Below are positions 23,351 to 33,890 of a stretch of 64,000 bases of DNA, one piece after another. Each line of letters starts with the position of its first letter. Positions within the stretch are counted from its first letter, which is position 1. This DNA comes from Congeria kusceri (lineage: Eukaryota; Mollusca; Bivalvia; Myida; Dreissenidae). The stretch is taken from positions 26,321,927-26,385,926 of the forward strand of contig CM051030.1 of the NCBI GenBank assembly GCA_027627225.1, read 5' to 3'. The position numbers and the translations under genes were made by a program. The notes beneath the pieces are model-generated. The model was not told the origin of the DNA, did no database searches, and saw nothing but the letters and a program-made list of their open reading frames with translations.

Positions 23351-24346
23351 AACTATAATTGTCACATGAGTGACGGATATACCCCCACGATATGGCCTTG
23401 TCACAAAACGATGGCATCCATTCGAAAGAAATGGACAGAGAAAGAATGCTTTAATTTGTGAATGGTCAACAGCCTATTTGGAAAATTGTAATTTCAATAA
23501 GAGCCATAACTCTGTCAACATTTAGTGGTTTGTAACCAAAGTTGAACTTGATCCGTATTTTATGATGTTACACCTATGTACCAAAAATAATTTAAATATG
23601 TTAAGCCTTTCATGAGTTATTGTCCATGTTTTTAAGAAATAAAAGTCAAAAAGGGGGGCCATAACTGTGTCAAAATTTAGTGGTTTGTAACCAAAGTCAA
23701 ACTTGACCTGTATTTTATGATGCTACACATGTGTACCAACAATTATAGAAATATGTCAAGCCATTGTTGATTTATCGCCAGGAAACCATGTTTTTAGGAA
23801 ATTTATGTCAAATAAAGGGCCATAACTGTGTCAAAATTTAGTGGTTTGTATCCAAAGTCGAACTTGACCCGTATTTTATGATGCTACACATGTATACAAA
23901 GAATTATTTGAATATTTCAAGCCATTCTTGAGTTATCGTCTGGAAATCATGTTTTTAGGGAATTTCAATTCGAAAAGGGGCCATAACTCTGTCAAAATTA
24001 AGTGGTTTGTAACCAACATCGAACTTGACCTGTATTCTATGATGTTACACATGTGTACCCAAAATTATTTGAATATGTAAAGCCTTTCTTGAGTTACCAT
24101 CCGAAAACCATGTTTTTAGGGAATTTTAAGTCGAAAAGGGGCCATAACTCTGTCAAAATTTAGTGGTTTGTAACCAACATCAAACTTGACCTGTACTCTA
24201 TGATGTTACACATGTGTACCAAAAATTATTTGAATATATCAAGTCTTTCTTGAGTTATCATCCGGAAAGCAAAAACCAACAAACTGACGGACCGACAAGC
24301 TCACTCCTATATACCCCCCCCCCAAACTTCGTTTGTGGGGGTATAA
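23351..24346 (+). repeat. Nested HINE-like element, family c
   Basis: The head AATTGTCACATGAGTGACGG and the tail ATACCCCCC...GTGGGGGTATAA enclose five ~160-bp units. It sits inside a main-family monomer: 'gaacatatctgttaaa' on the left is continued by 'ctatttccaaatccagccag' on the right. Its sequence is close to that of 21606-22424. Confidence 0.8.
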
Positions 24347-24539
24347 CTATTTCCAAATCCAGCCAGTGGTTTCAGACAGGACAATTTTGGAAGCTTTAAA
24401 TATAGCCATTAAGAAAAAATTTGGCGGCTATGTTCTTAACCAAACAAAATGATTTGCAGGAATTTGGTAGAGGGACACCCAGTGAACATTTCTGTGAAAT
24501 TACACTACACCCAGCGACTTTTTTGCCTCCATCACAAAC

Positions 24540-24716
24540 CCACCGTGGACAATTTTTCATTAGCGTGGAAAATCACCGCGATTCGGGAGTGATTATATCG
24601 CGATACAATCACGGTGATTGCGAGTGACCACTGCGGACGTTATCGAGAAATCGATTTCACGGTGGATCACCGTGAACGCGGTGGGTCACCGCGAACGCGG
24701 TGGGTCACGGTGAAAA
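24540..24716. repeat. Left subterminal motif array of the BEN transposon
   Basis: Direct and inverted copies of ATCACCGCGA, TCACGGTGA and CGCGGTGGGTCACCG are packed here, including the near palindrome CAATCACGGTGATTG at 24606-24620. The composition is far richer in GC than the surroundings. The first ~160 bp correspond closely to the inverted right end of 53997-55059. Confidence 0.75.
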
Positions 24717-25529
24717 ACAGGTAAGTCAGTGATTTCCTTAAGTTAACTGTAAGAATAGCATGAGCTTGAACGTGGGCATTGTATATTTCACATATTTTAT
24801 CGTAAAATAACACTTACGAGCATTTATATTTATTCCAAACAAACTCTTGTTTCGTTCTTTCTCCTGTACTCTCGTTGCAGATTCATGTTACCAATCTGTT
24901 ACAAATCGTAAGTACAGTGTGAGTTTCATATTTTGTTAATGTTTTGTTCGTGTTATTACTTTAAGTTTAAGAATTATGTCCCTTGTTGAAACTAATAATC
25001 TTTGACAACATAGTTTTCCGAAAACGCATGCACATTGTTGCTTGTTGAAAACTTTAACAAAATCGTTACCTGTACCGGAACACGCATGCACATTTGTGTA
25101 CATGTATACCTGTTCCATTTTTTGCATAACGAGCTCGTTTCTTTTTCTAAATTTTTCGAAGACGATCTGAAAATTAGTATCATTATATAAACTAATGCTA
25201 GTAATTGTTTAGCGTATGTTTAAAAACAGTATGCGCTCCAGTTAATGTTGATTAAGTACAATTATGTAGTGTTGAAGGTTTTTGTGAAGCAAAACAAAGC
25301 ACATTAGCGTGAAAATTTATTGTATGCAAAAACACCGTGTCAGGAACATTATATACGCACAGATTTACATTATATACATAAACATACATATCATACATAC
25401 ACATGAACATTACAAAATATACAATATACATACATTAACACGATATATACATATAAGACATGCACAAAAATACATTTAACACATCTACACAAAATATGTA
25501 CATATCCGGTTTTATTTTCAGGAAAGAAC
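24717..25529. other. Left non-coding arm of the BEN transposon
   Basis: Lies between the subterminal array and the BEN stop codon. It contains an imperfect TA/CA-rich microsatellite at about 25345-25455 (TATACATA and ACATACAT words). No open frame of interest is seen. A donor-like GTAAGT at 24721 follows the array, but no exon can be defined. Confidence 0.5.
25511..25516 (-). promoter_or_regulatory. Polyadenylation signal AATAAA of the BEN gene
   Basis: AATAAA on the minus strand lies about 14 bases beyond the BEN stop codon at 25530-25532. Confidence 0.55.
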
Positions 25530-28500
25530 TTACAACTCCGAAAAGTCGAATGAAAACGAATTAGAGAGTGGGCCCGGGGACTCCAGCTGGATGTGGCGAA
25601 TCGGCCTTACTGGTCGACGCAAGATCTCATTAATTTTACTCACACAGTGAGCCCTCCAATCCGCCTCTTTCTGCATGTCCGGGTAAAACCTCACGACATA
25701 GCGCTTGATGGCCGCTTTTCTAGTAGGGCTCAGTGGCTCCTTTTTCTGGTGCCCCCCACAAAATAATTGTAATTGTTGCGAACGTTACAATCCGTGAACA
25801 GCTCCGGATATAGCCGCTGAACGAGGTGAGCGGCGAAGTTCCCGGCGTTGTGCGATTGGCTTTGAATAGACCTTAGCTGTTCGTCCGTAAGGAAGGCGTG
25901 CGCCGGTACCTCGCCCTCACTCGCCGACTGTACTTCCGGAGCAGTTGTAGAGATGATGTTTGTTGCTGAAGACACTGACTGGGCGAGCATCCCCAGCATC
26001 GTCGCCATCATCGCCCTTAGCTCTGCAACTTCTTGGGTTAGTCCATGGATTGCACGTGTGTGCACTTCCTCCTGCCGCCGATTGCAATCAAGATCCCGCT
26101 GCATCAACCTCTGGGTGTTGACCAGCTGGTTGATGGCTGACATCAGACACCCCGGAACTGCGTCGCTCCTTCCACTTGTATGGGTCGGTCGATTGGCCGT
26201 CAATTCCTGGTGTCCGATGTTCTCCGCGTTCGTCGCTCCCTGATTGTTGGTCGCTGTCCTCGATGTCGCTGGCACTCCCTGCTGATTGGCGGTCTCTGTA
26301 GTTGATGTTGTTGTCCTCGATGTTGTTGGCGCTCCCTGATGATTGGCTGTCTCTGAAGTCGGAGTCGTTGTCTTCGGTGTCGTCGATGTCGCTGTCTGTC
26401 CCTGTGGATCTGCGGTCTCCATCGGTTGGTCCTCTTCAGTGGCTGTCAATGTAGGTTGTCCTGTTGTCGATACATGTAGATCTTCCAACGTCGCTGGAGT
26501 AACTATTCGAAGAACTGCTGCAGCCGGTTTCCCAGCCTTTGTCTGAAACGATTGTCAAAACGAAATAAGTCAGTTTTCCTTTTAAATACGTGTTTTTTTT
26601 GTTGGCTTAGTTGGATTTGTCAACACCAGAATACCATTCTTCCGTGTCACATTTTACCAGCTATGACTATTTGTCAGACATACAAAGATGCTATCAATGG
26701 AATTTCATTGGAAATGAATGTTATGTTTAATAACCCCAACGAAAGTGACATACATGTATGAAGAAGCATTTGTGTCCACTACCACGATTGGATACACATT
26801 CATAACAAAATGTCTCGTAATTCGACCATTGCATTAGCATCATGAACAGTTTTGCTAGGGCGTCGGATCTAAATGTAATCCTCATGTGTAAATTATGCAG
26901 TATTGTAACTACGTGATAATTAATAACTTAGTGATGATTTGAATAAATAAATGAAACTGTACCTTTTGCCTTTTTGGTTGTGGAGTTTTGTTCGTGGTTT
27001 TTTTTTCCTTGCTGTACTTGTAATTCTCGACGGCTTCATCCATTTCGCTTTCGCGACCCTCTGCCAACACTTCCGCTTGGGCCTCTTGGTCAATTCTCCC
27101 CCATTGCACGCGATAGGTCTGTCCCACGATCACCTATAAAGTAAGATCTACATGTGTCTACATGTGTTTTCGTTCGTAATGAAATTTGTGTGCGGGGGAG
27201 TTTAAACAAATTGTGTAAAAGCGGTTTACAGGCGCCCTTGGTCCAGATTTATTCATATACATTGAAGTGTAAAATCGCTGACATTTCTTTTAACAAAGAT
27301 AGAAAAATAGCGAAAGAAAGAAAGTGAACAAATAGCGACATGAGAACATGTAGCTCAAGTCGTATAATGTTACACTGTACCCGTATTCCAATTAACATAT
27401 TTTTGACACGGGTAGCGGGTCTGTGCAGCCACGTATCCTGTAAACACTACGATATTTTGACACGTGACACTACATTTATCATACACGAGTGTACATTCCC
27501 GAGTTCGATACCCATGTTAATTCAATGACACTTGACGCCCATTGAAGTTAGGGACGGAAGATGAACACTATATAAAGAATGTTTGTTTTATTCGACATCC
27601 GTTGCTTTTCATTTAGTTTTCAATCGAATTATTAAACATGGTGAAAGTTTCACATAACACCAAATTACGGATAGTTGAAATGTACAAGACTGGTACAAGA
27701 TTGAATGTTATCGTAAAAAAATTAAAAAGTTCAGATGTGATTGTCTCACGACAGCTAGTGTCTTACTGGATTACCCACTTCTGTAACGGTCATTTTCATC
27801 CAGAAGTAGTTCGAGTAAAACGTAAAGAGTTTAGGGTCGTTTCGTTGAGGGATTTAGAGGTACTGAAAAGTTCTCTTACAAATAACTGTCATCAGTCTAG
27901 CAGAGATATTCATAAGGAACTGGTGAGCGATGGTTCAACGATATCATTAAGCACCACACAAACACTGATCAAGGACGCTGGATTTACAAATAGCACGCCA
28001 CGATACTCGCAGATGGTGAAGGAGCGTAACCTTCAACCTAGAGTTGATTTCTGTAACATGCTTATTAGTTCTAATGACTCGCTGGATGACATAATTTTTA
28101 GCGACGAAAGCTCAGTACAGCTTCACAACAACAGAACAACGAGTTACAGGCCAGAAGGTTCTGCAAGAACGTCCATCCCGAAACCTAAACATCCCCTAAA
28201 GGTTCATGTGTGGGCCGGCATTAGCCGCCGTGGTCCAACGCAGATGGTAATTTTTGACGGAATTATGGCCAGTGTATTTTTTACGGAACATATTTTAAAA
28301 GAGACTTTACTTCCGTTTGTTCATGCAAAATTCCCGGATGGGCACAGATTCCGGTCAAAACTTACGCGGAAATTCATGGCAGATAATGGGATTAACTGGT
28401 GGGAAGTGTGGCCATCAGGTATGAATATTGTACATTTAATTGATTGTTGAAACGGACTTGTTAACTGATTAGATTTGATTGATACAATATGCCACTAAAC

Positions 28501-29822
28501 ATATTAAGCATCTCAAGTATTTTAATAAGAAAATTATCAAGAGGACGCCATTACGATTTATATACATGTTGTTAACAATATAATACTTGTTGTTATAACT
28601 GATGATTTCCCGTGAAACGGTATTTCCAGCATCGTCATTGGTCCGTCATATACACTTAACGAAATTTGTGTATATAAGTTTTAAAATTTCATATTCGTCA
28701 ATATGTGAACGGGTCCCTATATTCTCTGTTATAAGCTTAGCGTAATTTACGTCGGCTATTACTCGCTATTATCATTCCCTAGAAACAAAATATTGTGAAC
28801 GTTCTAGTTAGCAAACGTAACGAAGACGTTATATTTTGACTCGAATTAATAAATGTATGCAGTGCGTGCATGATTTACATATATCATACCGATACTTTAT
28901 GTGCGCTTTAAACTTATTTTTTAAAGAGAGTCCCGACCTCAATCCGATAGAATTCGTCTGGAATCAAATGAAACGGCACGTGGCAAAGGCTTGTCCACGT
29001 ACCAAAGAGGAACTCCAACAGTGTCTTCAAGACTTCTGGGTTAGAATAATGAATGTAGAGCTTTGTAACAGGTACATTGATCACTTGTTTAAAGTTGCGC
29101 CTGTGTGCGTCGCGATGAACGGGAAGGCCACCGGTGAAATACCCAAAAGACTGTTCAGTACAGTACGTTCCAGTCGTAAAAGTTTTGAGCACTTTGCAAG
29201 ATTAATAAAGAGTGTCAGTGTGGCGAAGAAACTTGTAACGCTTAACGTGTGAATTTCGTGCAGTCAATCAGTGAGTAATTTGTAACAAAAACCCACATAC
29301 AGACCGTATACCGGTGAACTATATAAATCGTTAGCCGTATAACTTTGTTGACTTGTGTTAATTGGTCCTTAGTGCCGGTACTCAAGATACATGAAACTGA
29401 AGTTTAATTCGCAAATTCTGAACTTCTTTTTTATATCATCAACACTGACAATATAGATTGATATACTTCTACTAATTCACAGAACGGAAAATATATCAGT
29501 TTGTCCTGCATCATAATTGCGATTCAGTTTAATAATACATGTACAAATGTCAAACTCTACATAATACAGGTACATAATGTAAAATGGCATCATACCAGAG
29601 ATCAGAGTCGCTCGTATAATACTCTACTGCGACTGTGGAAGCATAAGAACCAGACCATTTTGCAGAAGATGCATGTATGTGTATGTATAATTTGCAATTT
29701 GTACTTACTGGTGCTTCCTTGTCTGTTTTGAAGAATCCTCTGGAACGAACTTGCAATTTTCCATCACACTCGTACCTAACCAGGTAATGTGTAATTGTCT
29801 TAGTCAATGTTCTCAGTGACAT
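25530..29822 (-). CDS. BEN-domain protein carried by the transposon (three exons, one frameshift)
   Basis: The exons are 29822-29709 (ATG with A at -3; donor GTAAGT), 27133-26963 (acceptor TTTATAG, donor GTACAG) and 26542-25530 (acceptor GTTTCAG). All junctions are phase 0. The frame runs through until the C run at 25752-25757 (six G on the coding strand). One extra G would continue it to the stop at 25530-25532, for a total of 432 codons. Residues ~10-70 resemble a small SH3/Tudor-like module (YLVRYECDGK, then VGQTYRVQWGR). Residues ~150-205 are Thr/Gln-rich with three degenerate repeats, and ~232-283 look coiled coil. Residues ~327-403 form a BEN domain (HLVQRLYPELF; AAIKRYVVRFYPD; DWRAHCVSKINE). 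BEN domains bind DNA or mediate chromatin contacts. The transposase gene lies within intron 1 on the other strand. A further 5' exon is possible. Confidence 0.75.
25752..25757 (-). other. Frameshift site in the BEN domain (G6 run)
   Basis: Upstream the frame ends ...NYNYFVGG and then falls into an eight-residue tail and stop (25730). In the shifted frame HQKKEPLSPTRK leads straight into the conserved second half of the BEN domain. A seventh G would join both halves. It is either a genuine one-base deletion or a homopolymer error. Confidence 0.75.
27571..27577 (+). promoter_or_regulatory. TATA-like element upstream of the transposase
   Basis: TATAAAG lies 67 bases before the transposase ATG at 27638, a distance suited to a short 5' leader. 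The ATG context AAACATGG has A at -3 and G at +4. Confidence 0.5.
27638..29252 (+). CDS. Tc1/mariner-superfamily DDE transposase with an intron and an internal deletion
   Basis: Exon 1 is 27638-28418 and exon 2 is 28927-29252. The intron 28419-28926 (508 bp, GTATGA...TTTAAAG, phase 1) rejoins WPS and ESPDLNPIE exactly. The product is 368 residues. Residues 1-55 are a helix-turn-helix DNA-binding region, and a second HTH-like segment follows to ~130. The catalytic core shows FSDES (D156), KVHVWAGIS (189-196), ADN (D249) and SPDLNPIE (E269). The first spacing (92 residues) is normal. The second is only 19 residues, where Tc1-like relatives have about 34: the segment normally reading D-P-K-H-T to the helix before GINWW is missing. 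No other stop or frameshift is seen. The copy is probably catalytically dead but recently so. It lies within an intron of the antisense BEN gene. Confidence 0.85.
28419..28926 (+). other. Phase-1 intron in the transposase gene
   Basis: The consensus donor GTATGA and acceptor TTATTTTTTAAAG flank a 508-bp stretch with stops in all frames. Its removal restores the WPSESPDLNPIEFVW motif across the join. Confidence 0.8.
29253..29708. other. Region between transposase stop and BEN exon 1
   Basis: Non-coding on both strands and part of BEN intron 1 on the minus strand. No clear AATAAA is seen after the transposase stop. AATAAAG at 29203 lies within its last codons. Confidence 0.45.
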
Positions 29823-30360
29823 TGTTCCAGTAATCGACACGGACACAACAAAATAATAAATATTGTAACACTTCGTATGTTTGTCACGTTTATATTCACT
29901 TTTCACTTCGGCAGTAATAATATAAACATATGTACACTATTTCAACACTGTATAAATCCAAAATAGTACGTTCCCAAACTGTAAGAGTAAACCATATAGT
30001 GGCATTAAGGCAAAAACATTTCTTTTTTATAGGCCTCTTGTTTATTGAATATATGTTGGTGTGAATAACAAAATAAAATCTTTTATATTCCAATTAACAT
30101 GATGTCTTTGAACCTACGTTTGCCGACTTGTTCAGTGGATAAGAGTGGGAAAAGTTAGTATTCTTACAATGGAAAATGCAGGCCTTGTTAATTTGAAATT
30201 TGTTGCTGTGAATAACAAATTAGAACCTTTTTATTTACCAATTAACCTAAAACATAAAGCTCATTGTGAAACAAAGGGTTCAATAATTACACAAATTTGT
30301 GTAAAAAAAAACAACAAAACTTGAAAGAGAACCCCTCCCCGAAAATGACTTAATAAAATC
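29823..30360. other. Presumed 5' region of the BEN gene
   Basis: AT-rich, between BEN exon 1 and the right subterminal array. It probably holds the BEN promoter, but no convincing TATA or initiator could be fixed. A repeated phrase ('tgaataacaaa-ta-aa-cttttat-t-ccaattaac') occurs near 30060-30095 and 30208-30245. Confidence 0.4.
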
Positions 30361-30530
30361 ACGGCGATCCACGGCGATTTCTTGTCAACATTTTATCAAC
30401 ACTGCCACCGCGATTGTCCACGGTGTAGTCACCGCGTTCCATTGTGGTCCACGGTGATCCACGCTTATCGCGGTGATTAAAGCGGGGTGTCACGCGGGGC
30501 TGAATCGCGGTGATGCGTGGTGGAAGGCAA
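30361..30530. repeat. Right subterminal motif array of the BEN transposon
   Basis: Copies of ATCGCGGTGAT, GTCACCGCG and GTCCACGGTG in both orientations. The segment containing AAGAAATCGCCGTGGATCGC (reverse strand) is nearly identical to the left end of 53997-55059. Confidence 0.75.
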
Positions 30531-30552
30531 AAAAGTCGCTGGGTGTAGTGTA

Positions 30553-32960
30553 CCATAATTTACCAGGTATTACGCGCACCCATGTATAACGCGCACCCGA
30601 TTTTTTAAGCAAAATTTGGGGGGAAAAAAACTAGAAAACAATTTGCAGCTGTTGTTTGTTTATGTCCACTGCTGTTATTTTACCTACGTTTGTCCATGTT
30701 TTTTGTTGTTGTTGTACTGGAATAGATTCCTCAATTTACTTTCATAGAAAACATAATCATTATAAATTTCATAAAAGCTTTCATAATTACCTTGTGCATG
30801 AAACACCTATAGATCCAAATTGAATATAAATATTCATGTTAATGTTCATTAAAACTTAATATTCTATAAGTTTTATGCCGTAACGCAATCTCCATTTTAA
30901 TTCCAATACATGCATTTTCTCACTCCCTTTTAAATCTCCAAACTATCCAATGCATTAAAGGCACACACAAGGTGCTTTTAAATTAACACAACCACCAATA
31001 ATTTAATCAAGAATTTACAAACACATAAAATAAAACAATATGACCAAACACTTTTTTTTACATTTTCTTAAAAGAAATGGAATTTGACTAGTTTTATTTC
31101 CATTTTATTGTTTACATTAAAAGGAATGTTAATCCCCTATGCACGATTTTTGCATGGAGAAATCCCGTTACTGTGTTCAGTGAAGTGTTTCAATTTCGAG
31201 GGTCCTCTAATCAACCTATAATAGTACCAAAAATTGAATACATTGGTACAACAAATTGAGAAAACATAGGTAATTATAAACAAAGCAATATGGTTTATCT
31301 ATGCGAATTAACTTATACGTGGTCAGAAACTTACCAAGCGATTTTTAGTTTGTAAATTGTTGAATGTATTATAAATTACACACTTTAAATACTGTTCGTA
31401 ATGTTTTATAGACGGCCCTCAGAATGACTTGCCCAGTTTATGTCATTTGATATTACTTTTATTAGTACTGTTATTCATGAAAAGCATGGAACTTTTAAAA
31501 ATGACCACACTAGCAAATAAATAAAGCAAGTGTTTATAAACAGTTTACTTGGAGGATCGGTGTTTTTAATTGAAACGGTATCCAAAAATCAAATAGTTTC
31601 CTGATGCAGGATATAACAGAAGCTTAAACATACAATAATACAATTTTACCAGACATTTAAATGTCTGTTTTAATCGTTAATTCTATATTTGACAATTGTC
31701 ACCTTTAATGTGGCTTTAACAAAACAACTGTCTGATTTTAATGACACCCTCATAGGCACACACAAGGTGCTGCAAGTTAAAACAACCCTTAAGATCCAAA
31801 GCAAACCATTGTACATTTTTTTTTTTTTAAATGGTCCTTGACACATTTTTATTCCACTGTATTGTTTACATTTTAAAAACATTTGGTGCCCTAATTTCCT
31901 GTAATAGGAATGTAGTTCACATGCATGATATTTGCATGAAAAAATCCCATTATTGTGGTCAGTAAAGTATTCAATTTCGAGGGTCGGTTAATAAGCGTAC
32001 TAGTGTGAATGTTATAAAGACATAAACTGGTACAACAAATTCAAAAAACATTGGGAATTATAAACAAAGTTACATGTTTAGGTATGGAAATTTACTTGTT
32101 AGTGGTCAGAAACTGACCAAGTGATTTTCAGTTTGTAGATTGTAGAACGTATTATATATTTAAAATTTCAATAACTGCATAACATGCTTCATAGACGGCC
32201 CTGAAAAAGATCTGTCCTGTTTATGGGAATTTATATTACTGTTAGAGGTACAGTTATTCATGAAAAGTATGGAACTTGTGCACATAACCACTTTGTTTTT
32301 ATTAATAGACTGACATCCTTGTCGCACGATCATTAGCAAATAAACAAAGCTAGTGTTTATAAACAGTTATTTGGAGGATCATTGTTTTTATTTGAAACGG
32401 TATCCAAACACCAAATAGTTTCCTGACCAAGATATAACTGAAGCTTAAACATACAATAATATAATTTTACCAGACATCTAAATGACTAAATTCTAAATTT
32501 GACCATTTCCACCTTTAATGAGGCTTTAAAATTTCCCCTGGAATGCTAATTCATTAATGCTCTATCAACAGTGCTTACATTGTTCAGGTACAATAGTATT
32601 GATTGATGCTTTTTTCACTGACCATGTGCTAATTGTGTTACCCACTTAACTGCTACAAACTGCTAGAAGCTGGCCCCAGTGCTGGCCCCAGTTTGGCTGT
32701 CACATCAAAGACTTTTTTAAGTTTGATTGACACGGTTGCTATGCTGTTGCTAAGGGCCTGCAGATTTAGAGGCCTGGCTAATTGATGATGTCCTGCTTTC
32801 ACTCTTTTCAGTTGTAACAGGTGTAATTATCAATGACTGTGTTTATGGATTTTATTGTTTATTCAATTTGGAAATATAATTGCAAGGTAATTATAATCCA
32901 ATGTTTTGTCAATAATATAATATTATTAAATTAATATGAAATAAAAATAACGAAAAATTA
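30553..32960. repeat. Unclassified 2.4-kb insert with a ~795-bp direct duplication
   Basis: It directly follows the transposon. Its first 60 bases ('ccataatttacc', 'ttacgcgcaccc' twice) resemble the end of the MITE at 46299-47186. Two direct copies, about 30960-31715 and 31755-32530, share GGCACACACAAGGTGC, 'catgaaaagcatggaac', 'gtgtttataaacagtt' and 'ttgaaacggtatccaaa' in the same order. The second copy has an extra ~50 bp near 32290-32335. No coding frame is seen. The interrupted repeat monomer resumes at about 32961. Confidence 0.6.
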
Positions 32961-33009
32961 ACTTTTGTCAAATCCAGCCAGTGGTTTCTGACAAAAAGAT
33001 TTAAGATTT

Positions 33010-33890
33010 CCAGTTTTTTTGGCGTAGCTGACCCAGATTTCTTGCGATAATTATGCAGCGGGAAAATTGAATGCCAATAGATTTAGGCAAATTTTCTAAT
33101 TTTAGGGAATGCAAACTTCAAACAATGGTTTAACGTAAATCAATAACTGTTGCATACTTTTGGGGATTAAAAATTTACATAATTGTTTACATTAGCCGTT
33201 AAATTAAAGTTATAAACGTATCTTTGACATACACTCTAGAAATGAACATAATTATGAACAATTTTACTCATTGTATGTCATGATCAGAATGTTATATTCA
33301 TTCACATAATGAAATAACTATATTGTCTAGCCTACATAATCAGCACGCTCTATAAATAGCAATTACAATGCTACAATTCAAGGGGACGACAGTTGGTCAC
33401 AACGTACAATGTTGCCTGTTGAGCGTCGGGAGAATCCTACACCCGAGAATTGCAATAAATGGGGAATTCATGAACTGACTGCTCATTCCCCCTATTATAT
33501 TCTGACAATGTTTATTTGTTAAATTTGCCAGACAAATTCATGTATCAATTATGTTTACGTAAATTACTAGTATTTAGCTCATTCATTTATCACTGGTAAT
33601 AACATGGGGCAGTATATGATCAGTTTATTCATGGTACAGATATTAATAATTATTTAGTTTATCTCAAATCAATTTTGGGGGCCGATACGTTTTCTCTTAG
33701 TGTAAGAAAATCTAGTGCCCACGAAATCTCCTTAGTAGGGACCGAAAAATCTGGGGTCCAAGAAGTCTCCTTAGTAGGCAACGAAAAATATGGGGTCAGT
33801 GAAGTCACAGCTTGGTCCTCTTGTATAATATTTAGGGCAAAAAAAAGACATCTCAATATTAAATTCAACGCTGGTTGTCTTTTGTGAAGA
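33010..33890. other. Unassigned insert within the main-family element
   Basis: Separates 'gatttccagttttttt' from 'aagcttttggttgtcatgg', which are adjacent in intact elements. No inverted ends were found. It includes the 45-bp minisatellite at 33705-33815. Confidence 0.4.
33705..33815. repeat. Short 45-bp minisatellite, ~2.4 units
   Basis: The unit contains GAAGTCTCCTTAGTAGG and ACGAAAAATCTGGGGTC. It is a multiple of three, so an open frame spans it with a 15-residue repeat (EVSLVG-EK-GV). Probably non-coding. Confidence 0.7.

Larger units (their letters stand above)
24503..30550. mobile_element. 6-kb Tc1/mariner-superfamily transposon carrying a transposase and a BEN-domain gene
   Basis: The ends are perfect 26-bp inverted repeats (24503-24528 and 30525-30550, beginning CACTACACCCAGCGACTTTT), flanked by TA at 24501-24502 and 30551-30552. 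Just inside lie GC-rich arrays of CCGCGGTGA-like words (24540-24716 and 30361-30530). The element holds a plus-strand DDE transposase and a minus-strand BEN-domain gene, with the transposase gene inside the first BEN intron. It interrupts a main-family repeat monomer. A shorter relative lies at 53997-55059. TA duplication and transposase type place it in the Tc1/mariner superfamily. The BEN cargo is not a usual component. Confidence 0.85.

Noticed and set aside
25345..25455. TA/CA-rich tract as a possible origin or scaffold site
   Set aside because: An ordinary imperfect microsatellite; nothing specific supports another role.
27340..27528. Plus-strand 62-codon frame between BEN exon 2 and the transposase
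   Set aside because: No family resemblance, and it ends before the transposase promoter; more likely chance.
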